NCBI GenBank assembly: GCA_963575745.1
Contig: CAUYUJ010022093.1
Location: 134,001 to 198,000, forward strand
DNA length: 64,000 bases
DNA from: Prorocentrum cordatum
Taxonomy: Eukaryota; Sar; Dinophyceae; Prorocentrales; Prorocentraceae
Direction: 5' to 3'
Of this stretch, positions 30,363-40,420 are shown piece after piece. Numbering within the stretch: position 1 is the first letter of the stretch; each line of letters opens with the position of its first letter. Made by a program: the position numbers and the translations under genes. Under the pieces are notes generated by a model. It saw only the letters and a program-made list of their open reading frames with translations. It had not been told where the DNA came from and made no database searches.

Positions 30363-31282
30363 CGGAGGTTGGGGCGCGAGATCGCAGTGAGACGGAGATC
30401 CCCCCCCCGGGCGGGACCTCGGTGTCGGTGTCGTGTTCGTGTCGCGTCGTGCGTGCCAGGCGAAGCTGCGTGGGCGGGCGGGAGGAACGACCCCGCCGCT
30501 GCCGGGGCGAGGCCGAGCCAGCAGCTGCCGTCCCCCGGGTCGGCCGGCGGTGGCCCTGCGGTGGCCCGGATGCTGTCCCGTGGCGCGGGAGTGCTCCGTG
30601 TCGTGCCAGCGATAGTGAGATCGATAATGAGATCCACTCAGCGAGATCGACCGTGAGATTGATAGTCAGATCGGCAGTAGGCTTGGTGCTGGGGTCGATT
30701 GAGTGAGATCGATCGTGAGATCGATAGTGAGATCGATAGCGATATCGACAGTGAGATCGACAGTGAGATCGATAGTGAGATCGATAGTGAGATAGTGAGT
30801 TCGATTGAGCGAGACCGGTAGTGAGATCGATCGTGAGGTCAATCGTGAGATCGATAGTGAGATCGGCAGTGAGATCGACTGCGTGAGATGGATGGTTCGA
30901 TCGAGAATGAGATCGATGAATTCGATTGGTAATGAGGTCGATTGCGTGAGACAGATTGCGTGAGACGTATGGTTTGATCGATCATGAGATCGATAGTGAG
31001 TGCGATAACGAGATCGACAATGAGATCGATTGATGAGATCGATCGAGAAATCAATCGTGAGAACAACCGTGAGACCGGTCGTGTGATCGATGGTAAGGTC
31101 GATTGTCAGACCGATTGGGTAACTGGAACCCTGGGAACCCCACCGCCCATCGAAATCGGTCCGGAACCAACAACCAGGATCCGGGAACCTGGGAATGGGA
31201 AACCCGAGTACCGAAGTCGGCCAGCCACTTTCGCCAAATCTGCCAACCTCCGCCAGGGACCCCTTCAGTGCAAGCACCGATT
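30363..31282 (+). mobile_element. Composite minisatellite element, copy 3 (tail differs)
   Basis: Head CGGAGGTTGGGGCGCGAGA, GC-rich head region, then TGAGATCGATAGTGAGATCG array (30610-31110). Instead of the hairpin tail it passes into GGAACCCTGGGAACCCC... and CCCCTTCAGTGCAAG, sequences that recur in opposite sense at 40880-41060. Either a deletion or a second subfamily. Confidence 0.65.
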
Positions 31283-31325
31283 GGGCAATCGACGAGGAGC
31301 CAAGGGGAATGGTCAGAACTAGAAC

Positions 31326-31483
31326 TAGGTTGGGCGTGTCCCCCTAGAGGCGGATCTCGGACGAAAAAGAAGCAATAGTCAACAAATACTCCCAAATGGT
31401 CAAACATAGACAACAAATCGTCCCAAATATTATGCTTTGACGACTTTGGAGTACCCCCCCTGTGAAGGGACACGCCCGACCGA
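31326..31483. mobile_element. MITE family A, copy 2
   Basis: Left GGTTGGGCGTGTCCCCCTAG, right CCTGTGAAGGGACACGCCC. Same length (about 158 bp) and AT-rich core with CAAATCGTCCC as copy 1. No clear target duplication. Confidence 0.75.
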
Positions 31484-31863
31484 AAATCAGAGGGGCGAGA
31501 GCGGCGCAGAGCCTCCCGAAGCACCCGGCCAATAGGGAGCGCGAAAACCTGCCCCCCGCTGTGCGGCAGGCGCTGCCTGCCGCTCCAGGGAGAGTTCAAA
31601 AGGCGTGGCGCAATTGCCGCCCGGCCTGCTCCTGCTCCTCCGCCGCCTGCGCCTGCTCCTCCTCCACCTGCTCCTTCTCCTCCCCTGCGCTCCCCTCACT
31701 GACCCTCGCTCCCCTCGCTCACTGTCTGATTGGGGGAATTCAGAAGGCGTGGCGTAGGTATCGCTCGACCTGCTCCTCCTCCTCCTCCGCCTGCTCCTGC
31801 TCCTCCTCCACCTGCCCCTTCTCCTCCCTGCGCTCCCCTCCTCACTTACCCCCACTCCCTCTC
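31484..31863. other. No gene; CTCCTC/CTGCTCC-rich
   Basis: Two related GC-rich stretches, each AAGGCGTGGCG(C/T)A... followed by CCTGCTCCTGCTCCTCC. Tandem duplication of about 170 bases (31595-31720 and 31740-31860). Confidence 0.5.
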
Positions 31864-32330
31864 CTAGGGAACCCAGAAAGGACGTTCGCGCCCAACCGCG
31901 TCCATGAACATGACCCTCCAATCCGCGAGACCAGCCTCGTGACGCGATCGCTCCTCCACCTGCTTCTCAGATTCCTCCGCCTGACTTCGAGACTCGCGCC
32001 AAGCGATGTGCGCCTCTGTCGTGCCCCCGCACCGCCTGGGGGATGGGCAACCCTCGGGCCAAGGTCGCGGAATGCGATGTCTTCGTGCCCCTGCGGAGAG
32101 ACCTTGAGCTGAGCCGCGATTCCCTGTCATAGCACGTCGAAATCTGATGCCATTCGGCGTATGTCAACGACGCGCTGCGGCGTGACGTTCATGCTCTGAC
32201 GAAGTCAAGACAAGGGCAACATCGGCCCAGGACACATCGGGGATCTCTGGAATGTGGCGGCCCTGGAAGATCTGCTGGGCGCCGCGGCCGTTGCGAAGCG
32301 CTCAAGAACGCTCTTAGAGCGTGCTGCGGC
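31864..32330 (-). pseudogene. Degraded coding relic, unknown
   Basis: Minus-strand pieces in alternating frames look protein-derived: AQQIFQGRHIPEIPDVSWAD and VALVLTSSEHERHAAARR (about 32290-32190), NVTPQRVVDIRRMASDFDVL then TGA and QGIAAQLKVSPQGHEDIAF (about 32190-32080), and AHIAWRESRSQAEESEKQVE (about 32020-31960). No family recognised. A GLADW block at 31905-31945 is also found at 29255-29290, so part is a repeat. Confidence 0.3.
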
Positions 32331-32584
32331 GACATATCCGGGTCCTGCGTCCGCCCGACTTGCCCCGTCTGCGCGTGCGAGGTTGGGTGCGGCGGGCGGC
32401 TGGGTACCCGAGGTCGCCCGACCATCGCGAGCTGGGATCCGCCATGGTGAGGGTGTTCCTCTGTGGCCAATCGGTATGCCGGAAGCGAAAGGCGGATTTG
32501 CACCGCAAAAGTAAAATCTGCCGAGCCAGCCACCGCGTGTGATAGGCCCTTCGGCGCGAGGGCATCCCGACCCGCCAGCCTCCT
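32331..32584. other. No gene assigned
   Basis: Both strands are open over parts of this GC-rich stretch. It may be the 5' continuation (minus) of the relic at 31864-32330, but no motif supports that. Confidence 0.3.
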
Positions 32585-32624
32585 TTGAGTCGTCGTCGTT
32601 GTCATCGTCGTCGTGGTCGTCGTG

Positions 32625-32668
<44 letters not shown>

Positions 32669-32670
32669 TA
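32585..32670. repeat. (GTC)n microsatellite
   Basis: About 25 GTC units with a few GTG/CAT changes. Reads poly-Asp or poly-Thr; not a gene. Confidence 0.95.
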
Positions 32671-32714
32671 AGGGAGATTGAACAAACAGGGGGGATCTTA
32701 CAATATAGTAAATA

Positions 32715-32812
32715 TGTTGAAGGGAAGGAAGCCCCTTCCCTCTGTCCCTTCCCCGCCGGGGTGGGGGGTCCCGGGAAGGGTCCCGGGGGGGTTCTCCCAG
32801 GGTCGTGACCCC
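32715..32812. repeat. GGGGTCCCGGG-rich dispersed repeat (pair with 55920-56045)
   Basis: Both copies have CCCTTCC..TCCCTTCCCCGCC followed by G-run/TCCCGGG units. A third, weaker match lies at 33460-33530. Confidence 0.65.
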
Positions 32813-33073
32813 GTCCAAAATCAGTGGAGGTGCACTGCATTCAAAACCTTCTCACACTCACGGGGGAAGTACCTGAGCCACAGTAACTCTCTACCGCAAG
32901 ACAGAGGATGATTATGGCTGACTGGGATGATTCAATGTTCAAGGCAGTTTCACGAGAGGATATCGTGGAATACAAGTGCACGCTGCCATGTACACAGCCA
33001 TGACAAAAGTTTCTTCAATTTGCTATGATGAAGATCTCTCCCATCCCTCTCAAGATTCCTAACGTGACATGGT
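32813..33073. other. No gene recognised
   Basis: Unique-looking sequence with no open frame of interest. Confidence 0.4.
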
Positions 33074-33248
33074 GCTGGGATCATTCGGCGGAGTAGTTTC
33101 CGACCCCGGAGACGTTAATAACTCTGTTACCCCAAAACGGGATTGGAAATTACTCCGCGCCAAGCCATATAGATTATCGAGCGGGGTGCGATTGCGCGCG
33201 GAGTAGTTTTCGTAAAACTACTCCGAACTACTCTGCACGAGCGCATCA
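33074..33248. mobile_element. Inverted-repeat element (family D), GGAGTAGTTT hairpins
   Basis: CGGAGTAGTTTT-CGT-AAAACTACTCCG at 33199-33225 is a perfect 12-bp hairpin. GCGGAGTAGTTTCC (about 33090) pairs with GGAAATTACTCCGC (about 33147). The outer flanks GGATCATTCGGC and GCGCATCATTCC are also complementary. About 175 bp, MITE-like. Confidence 0.55.
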
Positions 33249-33544
33249 TTCCAAAAGGCACATTGAAAGAAACTTTCGTCACGGCGATGTATTCCCGATG
33301 TGTTGTATGTATATTGATGTTACGGAGATTTCACCGTACATACGTATGTGTGCATCTCTATATCTACATACAGAAATAATGCATCGCTGTTCGCGAAGAT
33401 CGGCCTACCTGGCAATTCATCCCACTAGCCCTCTGGGCGTAGGTGGTCTAGGGAGTCCAACCCCCTTTTTCCCTTTCGGGGATGGGTTTTTCCCCCTCCC
33501 CCCTACCCCCTCCCCTGGACCTGGACGGGGGGGGGCGCGGGTAG

Positions 33545-34140
33545 TTGGAGCGTCCAGGATGGCCCAATACGGCTCCAAGAGGGCCTCGGAAAGCCCAAGA
33601 TGACCTCCAAGATAGCTCAAGATAGCGCATGATGCTTCAAAATGGCTCAAGAAGCCCCAAGAAAGCTCCAAGACGGCTCCCAGAAGCATCCGATGCCTCC
33701 AAGGAATTTCCCCAAGAGGCCACAATCCTTCAAAAAGACAAAGCACATCAATGATGTTTGCTCTCGCCTTTTCGCTTCCGGTAGCCATCCGAGGCCTCAG
33801 TATGGCCCCAAGACGGCCCAAGAGGGCTCCAGGAGAGGGCCAAGAGAGCCCCAAGACGGCCCCTAGAGCGCCCAAGAGCGCTCCAAGAGCGCCCCAAGAG
33901 CGCACCAGGAGGCGACTTGTGGGGCTCCCGAGGGGGGATGCTAATTGAAGCTCCCCTCTTTTTTGATCGATGTCCTCCACGATGGCTTCGAGAGCGCCTC
34001 TCAAGCTCCCAAGAACGCCCCAAGAGGGCCCCAAGAGGCGCCCAGACGCCCGCAAGAGGTTCAGGAAGCCTCCAAGAAGCTCCCAAGAGACCCCCAAGAA
34101 GCCTGAAGAGGATGCCCGAGGCACCCAAGACGCTGAAAGA
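33545..34140. repeat. CAAGANGGCC satellite block
   Basis: CCAAGAGGGCC/CCAAGACGGC units with the AT-rich insert at 33727-33790 (CCTTCAAAAAGACAAAGCAC, TCGCCTTTTCGCTTCCGG), which equals 17043-17100 almost throughout. Confidence 0.8.
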
Positions 34141-34157
34141 CGGTCCTGGGCTCGCCA

Positions 34158-34265
34158 AGATGCCCCTTCTCCTCCTCCTCCTCCTCCTCCTCCTCCTTGT
34201 CCACTGTCTCTTCTTCCTCCTCTTCGCCCTCTTCCTCCTCCTCCTCTTCTCCTCCACCATCCTCC
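34158..34265. repeat. CTC/CTT pyrimidine tract
   Basis: CTCCTCCTCC and CTCTTCTTCC units. Follows a CAAGANGGCC block as at 54425 and 56860. Confidence 0.85.
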
Positions 34266-35030
34266 CGCTCTTGGGGTATCGGACGGCTTCCCCCGCCCAT
34301 TGTTCTTCTGCATGCTCCCCCACTTCCCGGATCACCTCAACTCCCCTGGGCATCGTTTCTGGATGGGCTGGTGGGGATACTTTTTCGGTCGCGGCCGCGA
34401 CCGAAGAGGCAGGTGGCGGGCAGGGTGTCCGGGCCAACGGGCAAGCCTAATTAGCTACAAGAGGCGCACTAGCCGGCCGGCCCACTCACGGACTGGTGGG
34501 GATACGCGAAGCGTCGGCAATTACTGTCGAACGGATGTCACTGGCACAGCGCTGGCAAACGCATCATGCCGTGTCGATTCTTTGAGCTTGCTTCAGGGAT
34601 GCTTGACGACCGATGGTCAGAGGGATGGGGCTGGTCACGCTGGGCATCCTCCGCTCGCGGACCACCCCCCCCCCTCTCCCCTTGCCCCCCTTTCCCCTGG
34701 GGTCTGAAATTCGACCAGGGAGGGGGGGGGGATGGGGACGAGCTCGCCGACGCACCCCTGGGGCCTCTGGAGCCTCCAGGCCTACGCTCTGTGGCCTCCA
34801 GGATGCCCAAGATCTGAGGGATGCAAAGACGCCCCTCCCCTGGGTTACAACTGCGTGGTCAATAAACCTCCTGGAAATTCCCAAAGACCAGAGAGCCGCC
34901 GGGACGCCGCGCGACACGCGCGATGTGCAGGACATTACCCCGTCAGCCCACGGGAGATTCGGCGCACAGCGCTTTGTAAACCAGGGCAGGGGCGTTTCTA
35001 ACGCCCTTGAGAGATGCCACCTCAGCTTGC
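34266..35030. other. No gene; dispersed repeat plus GC-rich spacer
   Basis: 34350-34540 is the partner of 9480-9625. The remainder has G/C runs and no convincing frame. Confidence 0.45.
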
Positions 35031-35150
35031 TGTCGCTCGGACGTCCATTTCCCGTGCATTTTTCGTTTACGTGCGTGTTTTTTTTGGCTCGATGGTCCAG
35101 GATGGTCCTCGATGGTTCTCGCCGAGAAAAAATGCACACGTCCGAGCGAT
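35031..35150. mobile_element. MITE-like family C, intact copy
   Basis: Left end TCGCTCGGACGTCCATTTCC, right end AAAAAATGCACACGTCCGAG then CGAT. The ends are complementary (TCGCTCGGACGT versus ACGTCCGAGCGA). Another copy at 62556-62678 and a nested one at 27918-28226. Confidence 0.75.
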
Positions 35151-35159
35151 CACCTTAGC

Positions 35160-35632
35160 TGGCTCAAGCTGGGCTCCAGCGCGCCGAGGAGCCCGCAAAG
35201 ACGACCAAGATGGCCTCAAGACTGCCCAAGGGGCCCCGAAGACGCCCCCAAGAGGGCTCGAAGATGACCCCCGAGATGGCCCCAAGAAGCAACATCCTTG
35301 GAGCATATTTGCATTTGTGGCCTTGACAGCGTCCAAGAATGCGCAAGCGGCCCCAAAGATCGCTCCAAGACGGCCCAAGAAGCCCCCAATGGGGCCCAAG
35401 ACGGCCGAAGAGGGTTCCAAGGCTGCCCAACAGGCGCCCAAGATGGCCCAAGAGCGCCCCAACAGGGCCCCAAGAGGGGCCCCCAAAGACGCATTTCGAG
35501 CCCTCCGCCCAACGAGGATCCCCGAGACTGCCAGCAGGTGCCCCCAAAAACCTCCCACGAGGCCCGAAGAGCCCCCCTGAGAAGCCCCAAAGGGGCCCCC
35601 AAAAGCTCCACAAGATGCCCCCGACGGCCTCA
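35160..35632. repeat. CAAGANGGCC satellite block
   Basis: Units of CCAAGANGGCC and GGCCCCCAAAAGC. The AT-rich insert is reduced here (35308-35345, GCATATTTGCATTTGTGGCC). Confidence 0.75.
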
Positions 35633-36196
35633 CCCGTGGACCTCGTCCCTCTGCTGGGGCTCGGCGGCATAGCGGAAGCCTCTTGAATCAAAACATTTGG
35701 CAGACGGGCATCCAGCCCAGACGTATGCTCCACTGTGTGGACGCGCCGCCGCTGAGGCATCCGCTGAAGCCCTGCCGTCCTCTTCTTCTCTCTTCTTCTC
35801 ATCCTCTTCTTGCTCCTCCTCTTCTGCTCAGTGTATTGTCAAAATTCCGCTCCATCTCCACATCCTCCCAATCCTTGGTCTCATTACTGTTACATACGCT
35901 GCTACTGGACCTCTTCCTCTGAAACCTTTCCCTCGGCTCCTCCTTGGCTTGTGCACTGTGCCCCGCTCGCCTGTCCGCCTGCGCGGCAGTGACTGGCGGG
36001 GTCAGTACAGACTCCTGCCCTCGGAGAAACTCACGACCATCTGGCTGTACAGTGCAGTCTTTTGACGGTCAACGGGGTCAGAACTTGTCGCCGAAGCTGC
36101 CCCCTTCCTCTCCGTACTCGTAGACCTCGTCCCTGCCCGGGATGAAGTTCAACGTGACCTCGACTTCCACCTCGCGTGACTCCGCTGCAGCCCGCC
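35633..36196 (-). pseudogene. Coding relic, unknown acidic protein, stops and one frameshift
   Basis: Minus strand: ESREVEVEVTLNFIPGRDEV and YEYGEEGGSFGDKF, then two stops (TGA at 36078, TGA at about 36068), then in the same frame DCTVQPDGREFLRGQESVLT, PPVTAAQADRRAG, NETKDWEDVEMERNFDNTLS. Near 35822 the frame moves and reads EEEEQEEDEKKREEEDGRAS, GAYVWAGCPSAKCFDSRGF and RYAAEPQQRDEVHG, stop at about 35635. Protein-like throughout on one strand, so probably one gene broken by stops and a frameshift, or with very short introns. No family recognised. No usable start codon; this is the 3' part. Confidence 0.5.
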
Positions 36197-36320
36197 TATC
36201 TCCACCCCGTGCTTTCCCCTCCATTCTAGTGCGATGCCACAGCGTACCAATTAGGCCCCACACGTGCCAGCCGCGGTGCGAGTCACCGCGAGTTGGTCGC
36301 GGGAGGAGGAAGCGCAATAC

Positions 36321-36508
36321 TCGGAAGCTGGGCGAGGGCTGCTAAAACCGTGGCTGCTAAAACGGCCCTCCCGGAAGGAAAAAACAACTTCCCGGAATGA
36401 GGCGCGGCACGCGAAACAATCAACGGGCTCTTCCCAGAAGGACGAAGACAACTTCCCGGAGGTCGATTTTAGCAGCCACGGATTTAGCATCCCTGGCCCG
36501 GCTTCCGA
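36321..36508. mobile_element. Inverted-repeat element, 188 bp with about 55-bp arms
   Basis: Left arm starts TCGGAAGCTGGGCGAGGG, then CTGCTAAAACCGTGGCTGC; right arm is the complement with few changes (GCAGCCACGGATTTAGCA, CCCTGGCCCGGCTTCCGA). The 75-base centre contains GCGAAACAATCAACGGG. A long-TIR MITE or a folded RNA source. Confidence 0.75.
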
Positions 36509-36719
36509 AATACACCGCCTGCTGGAATAACTCGGGGTCCCAAAACCGTGTGGTGACGGACCGTGCGGTGAGGTCTTGGGGGGAGGGGGGGTTTGGGGGG
36601 CGGCACCGATCGGCAAAAGCATGAATAAAAAACGCTCATCACACGGTGTGGTCACTACCCCCGAGCCACGCGGGCTGCATGCGCCAGCGTGCACACTGCC
36701 TGGGAGGCGTCCTGCCAGA
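36509..36719. other. No gene recognised
   Basis: A GGGGGGAGGGGGGGTTTGGG stretch followed by GGCACCGATCGGCAAAAGCA at 36590-36625 recurs at 59130-59175 (GCGCCGATCGGCAAAACAAT), so this is a dispersed repeat pair. Confidence 0.5.
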
Positions 36720-37110
36720 CCTCGGACAGAAGCACATCCTTAGAGGCCTCACAGATAGGGTCCGAGTAGATGGGTTCGAAGGATCGCGCCCCATCGTCGA
36801 TGCATTGCCGACGTCGGCGATGCATCGGCGACGTCGGCGTGGAGAAAATCGGGCTCCACATCGAGCCGCATCGCCGATGCATTGGCGATGGCGCGATCCT
36901 CCGACCCCATCTACTCCGACCCCATCTGGGAGGCCTAGAATCCTCCAAGAACATGAGACCCCTCGCTGGCCAGACTGAAGAACATTCGAGGTCCCCCTCC
37001 CCCAGGATGCAAAAGCAGATCCAAGGGAGACGAGGAACATCAAGGCACCCTCCCCGAACCGACCTCGATCTTCTACCTCGGTCCGACCGTGGCCGCGAAC
37101 GGCTGAGAGG
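36720..37110. repeat. Dispersed repeat R1, copy 1
   Basis: Contains GATGCATTGCC, GACGTCGGCGATGCATCGG, ATCGGGCTCCACATCGAGCC, GCATCGCCGATGCATTGGCG and, further on, CCCTCCCCGAACCGACCTCG. Copy 2 at 53030-53590 has the same blocks in the same order. The TCGCCGATGCAT core is palindrome-rich. Confidence 0.75.
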
Positions 37111-38514
37111 CGCAGGACAAAGCCTCCCAGAATGGACTTCGGAGGCAAGGGAACCGAGAGCCTGGGCCAGGCGAGCACGCGCGCCTGAGCCAAGCAGGCT
37201 GCGCGCGCAAGTGCTGACTCTCGGGGAGGGGTAACCGCAGACGATATTTTTTGAAACTGAAAATGGAGGAACAATGCACTGCACAAACATACTCTCTCGG
37301 AGCTCCACGCGGATGATTTCTTGGATCCCGCACTGGCCACGAAAGAAAAACAAAACTTGAAAACAACTCTTGCACCCTGGGGCTTCTACCAAGGAGGAGG
37401 AGGAGGAGGAAAAGGAGGAGGAAGAGGAGGAGGAGGAGGCCAGGGTCCCCTCAGCGGCCCCAGGAGCCGGACAGCGGCTAATGACCTCCAAGACCCACTT
37501 CTCTGCTTCGTGTGGAGAAGCCGACAAGGGCACAGACAGAAACTCTCGGAGGTCCGCGCGGAGTTCTTGGATCTGCGCTGGTCCCCCCTTCCTAGCGCGC
37601 GGAGCGCACCGGGGGCGGCGCCGGAGGCGCCGCCAGAGGGGCCCCACGCCGATCCAATAACGCCGCGCAGACCTCCGGGATGGTAAGTTTATGCCTCTTT
37701 GGTATTCAAAGAAGACAAGCCCTGCTAGAGTGGACTTTGGACGCCCGGGAGCTGAGGCGGGATCGCAACACTCTGGGGCACGCTGGCGGGCCAGGGGTTC
37801 GCCCCCCTCGCTCCAAGCGTGCCATGCCACAGCTCGCCAGGGAGAACGAAGTGTAACGACGGATAACGAGCAATGCGATCCGGACTTTTTGCACCAATGC
37901 GACGGCCCCGACACTGCCGGCATTTGCTTGGGTTTTGACCAAGGTGCGATGGTAAGGGTCACCTGCTGCACGCGCCCTCCAGCCGCCAACGCGGCCACCC
38001 GCCAGGGAGAAGGTGGGACCACGCGCAACCTCGCTTGGGATCTGGTCTGGGCGCAAGCCTGTCCGTTGGGGAAACGCACGCTCTTCCCTCGTCGACCGTG
38101 CGCTCGGCGTCGCGCTGGTCTCGGCAAGGCTGTGTAGCAGAGGCCACGCGAGGGAGGCGACTGAGCAAGCCAGCTGCAGAGAGGATCAATGACCACGCCT
38201 CCAGGTCTACGAGCGGGCAAACCACCATTGAAAGTCCTGCGTGCTTGAAGGATATGTCTATGGGGAACAACTCTTTGCTTGGGGAGAACCCCAACTAGTG
38301 CCCTGTACGTGGAGGATGATAGAGAGGGTGCGACCTGTCCATCAGCCCCTCCGTTCTCCCAAATCAAGCTCAATATCGCCCCAGGTCGGACGACCTCATC
38401 AGAATGGGGGGGCCAAAAGGTCATTCACTGTCCCTGGGTGCGTGGCTGAAGTTGGGTTCCGAGGTGCGGACTGTGGTTGAGATGTTGAATTCTCACGTTC
38501 AGATAAGAATTGTT
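37111..38514. other. No gene recognised; GC-rich, one short repeat family
   Basis: CTCGGAG(C/G)TCC(A/G)CGCGGA..TTCTTGGATC occurs at 37288-37330 and 37540-37575, and again at 50458-50490 and 53285-53315. GGAGGA tract at 37395-37440. Long frames on both strands here (up to about 590 codons on the minus) show no domain and have low-complexity cores; I do not call them. Confidence 0.45.
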
Positions 38515-39200
38515 GTTGATCCTCCCTGCCCGGTGACCAGTGTTTTTCAACTTAAGTGTTCCTCCTGGGGCTCGCGCCTTGCTTTATACAAAGGAAAATG
38601 TGGGGCCACCAACTACGCCGTTGGGCCCCGAACTACTACAACAATACCAACCTCAATAACAACGGCTCCCGTCTGATACACCCTCGCAATTTATATAACA
38701 ATCACGCTCTCGCGCGGGACTTCTTCACATTTTATGCAGGAACCGCACCCTCGCATTGGAATTCCCCGTAACTTATTCAAGCGCCGCGCCCTCGACGCTC
38801 ACGAATCGCGCTCTCGCTCTGGTTTGTCTTGCGATTCATGTGGGAAGCCCGCTATCGCTCGAGACCTCGCCATTCATGCAATACTCACGCTTCAGCAACC
38901 CGCCTGCTCGACGTGGCCACTTGGGCCCACCGTCCCGACCCACCCGTTGGGGTCTACCCGCTCGATCAGCCCGTCTGGTTCTGCCACGTGTTTTCTGCTC
39001 CTGGCCCCCCTCCTGCTAGTCCCGAGCTCCATCCTTCTCCCTCCCCATTCCATCCGTCCCCTCTTCCACTGTCCTAGGGGCTGCGCCAATTACACGCGGC
39101 GGGTAAGGAAGATATACTCCAAGGGGGTACGATCGGAGACGAAAAAGGCGCAGATCGAGGGTCTGGGACATGCGTGTTGAATGGCACGCGAGCCGGTCAG
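38515..39200 (+). repeat. Interspersed repeat R2, copy 1
   Basis: Order of blocks: TTGATCCTCCCTGCCCGGTG, GTTTTTCAACTTAAGTG, ACAAAGGAAAATGTGGGG, ACAACGGCTCCCGTCTGATA, CGCTCTCGCGCGGGACTTC, CTTCAGCAACCCGCCTGCTC, CGACCCACCCGTTGGGGTC, TCTGGTTCTGCCACGTG, GGGGCTGCGCCAATTACACG, GATCGGAGACGAAAAAGGCG. It ends ATGGCACGCGAGC. The CGCTCTCGCG block is itself repeated inside at about 45-base spacing. Confidence 0.8.
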
Positions 39201-39239
39201 AGCGAGCAATCTTGAAATGATTGTTGTTGCTGCTGTTGC

Positions 39240-39856
39240 CCGGTGACCACTGTGTTTTTCAATTGAACTGCTCCTCCCGGGGCTAGCACCTTTTTTTACA
39301 AAGGAAAGTGTGGGGTCACCAAGTGCCCCTGGCCCTTGACTTACAACAACAGTGGCTCCCGCCTGATACATCCTCAATTTATTGAGAAATCGCGCTGTCG
39401 CAAAGGACTTCCTCACAATTTATGCAGAAACCGCGCTCTCGCGTGGGACTTCCTTACCACTTCTTACGGAGCTGTGCCCCCAAGGCTTAGGAATCACGCT
39501 CTCGTTTGGAATTTCCTTACGATTTACTTGGGGATCGCGCTATCGCTCCGCCCACACGACCCGGCCGTCCGGGGCCTCCCGCCCGACATGCCCGTTAGGG
39601 TCCTCCCGCCAGTGCCCGTCTGGTTTTGCCGCTTGTACTCCTGCTCCGAACCCTCCTCCTGCAAATCTCTCTCGTGCTCCATCCTTCACCCTCCCTTGTT
39701 TCTTCCCTCCCCCCTTCCTTCCCTTATTTAGGGGGTTGCACCAACTACACGTGGCAGGTAAGGAAGGTATACCCCCAAGGGGGTCACGATCGAAGACGAA
39801 GAGAACAGGTGTCTAGGGTTCGAGATATTCATGTTGAGTGACACGCGGGCCAATAC
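39240..39856 (+). repeat. Interspersed repeat R2, copy 2
   Basis: Same block order as copy 1, in tandem with it: CCGGTGACCACTGTGTTTTTC, ACAAAGGAAAGTGTGGGGTC, GTGGCTCCCGCCTGATACAT, two CGCTCTCGC blocks, GGGTTGCACCAACTACACG, ACGATCGAAGACGAAGAG. Confidence 0.8.
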
Positions 39857-40420
39857 TCAGGAAAAATCTTGAACTCTTATTTCTGTTACTTCTGAAGATC
39901 ACTATTGTTGATCTCCCCCTTCGGTGCAAATTGCGTTTTCCAATTCATCCTCCCGGGGCTCGCACTCAGACATTCTTATTAAAAACTATGGGGCCGTTTT
40001 CCCGTTTTCAAGATCGACGTTTTGTTATGTTTGTGGGGCTGCTTTTGTCCGTTTTGGGATTGCCGTCTCGCCTTTTACGGTTCGTTTTGCGATCAATGTT
40101 GAAATTGTTTCAAACTGCATGTTTTCCGTTTCTGGTCATTGCTTTCGGTGTTGGGTTGCTGTTTTTGTTTTTGTTTTAGGTTGCCGTGTTCAGCTCGTTT
40201 TGGGCCCAGCGGGTGCCGTCGTTCTGTTTTGGGTTACCGTTTCTGTTCTGTGATGGTCGACCGCAACACGAACATTGAAAACGGGGGGGGGAAAAACGCC
40301 CTGTTTGATCAGAGAAAATCTTGATCCACAGACTGCGCTCCTGGCCTCCGGTGTACACCACACTTCTCCCCAATCAAGGTTTGCACCGAGAAGCTTCCCG
40401 CGGATCTTGAAAGATCGGGC
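39857..40420. other. No gene; T/G-rich stretch
   Basis: Contains repeated TTTTNGGNNTTGCCGTTT-like units (40015-40255). No coding motif. Confidence 0.4.

Noticed and set aside
33632-33655. ATGGCTCAAG as an SL 3' end (also at 35160 and 55618)
   Set aside because: These are ordinary units of the CAAGANGGCC satellite family; the SL 5' half is missing.
37700-38420. Possible retrotransposon relic between 37.7 and 38.4 kb (for example AGLSMVVCPLVDLEAW on the minus strand)
   Set aside because: Fragments look faintly protein-like in more than one frame, but no RT, integrase or RNase H motif could be aligned.
36655-38424. 589-codon minus-strand frame
   Set aside because: Crosses R1 repeat, a GGA tract and short dispersed repeats; composition Ser/Arg/Pro-rich with no motif; other frames are also open.
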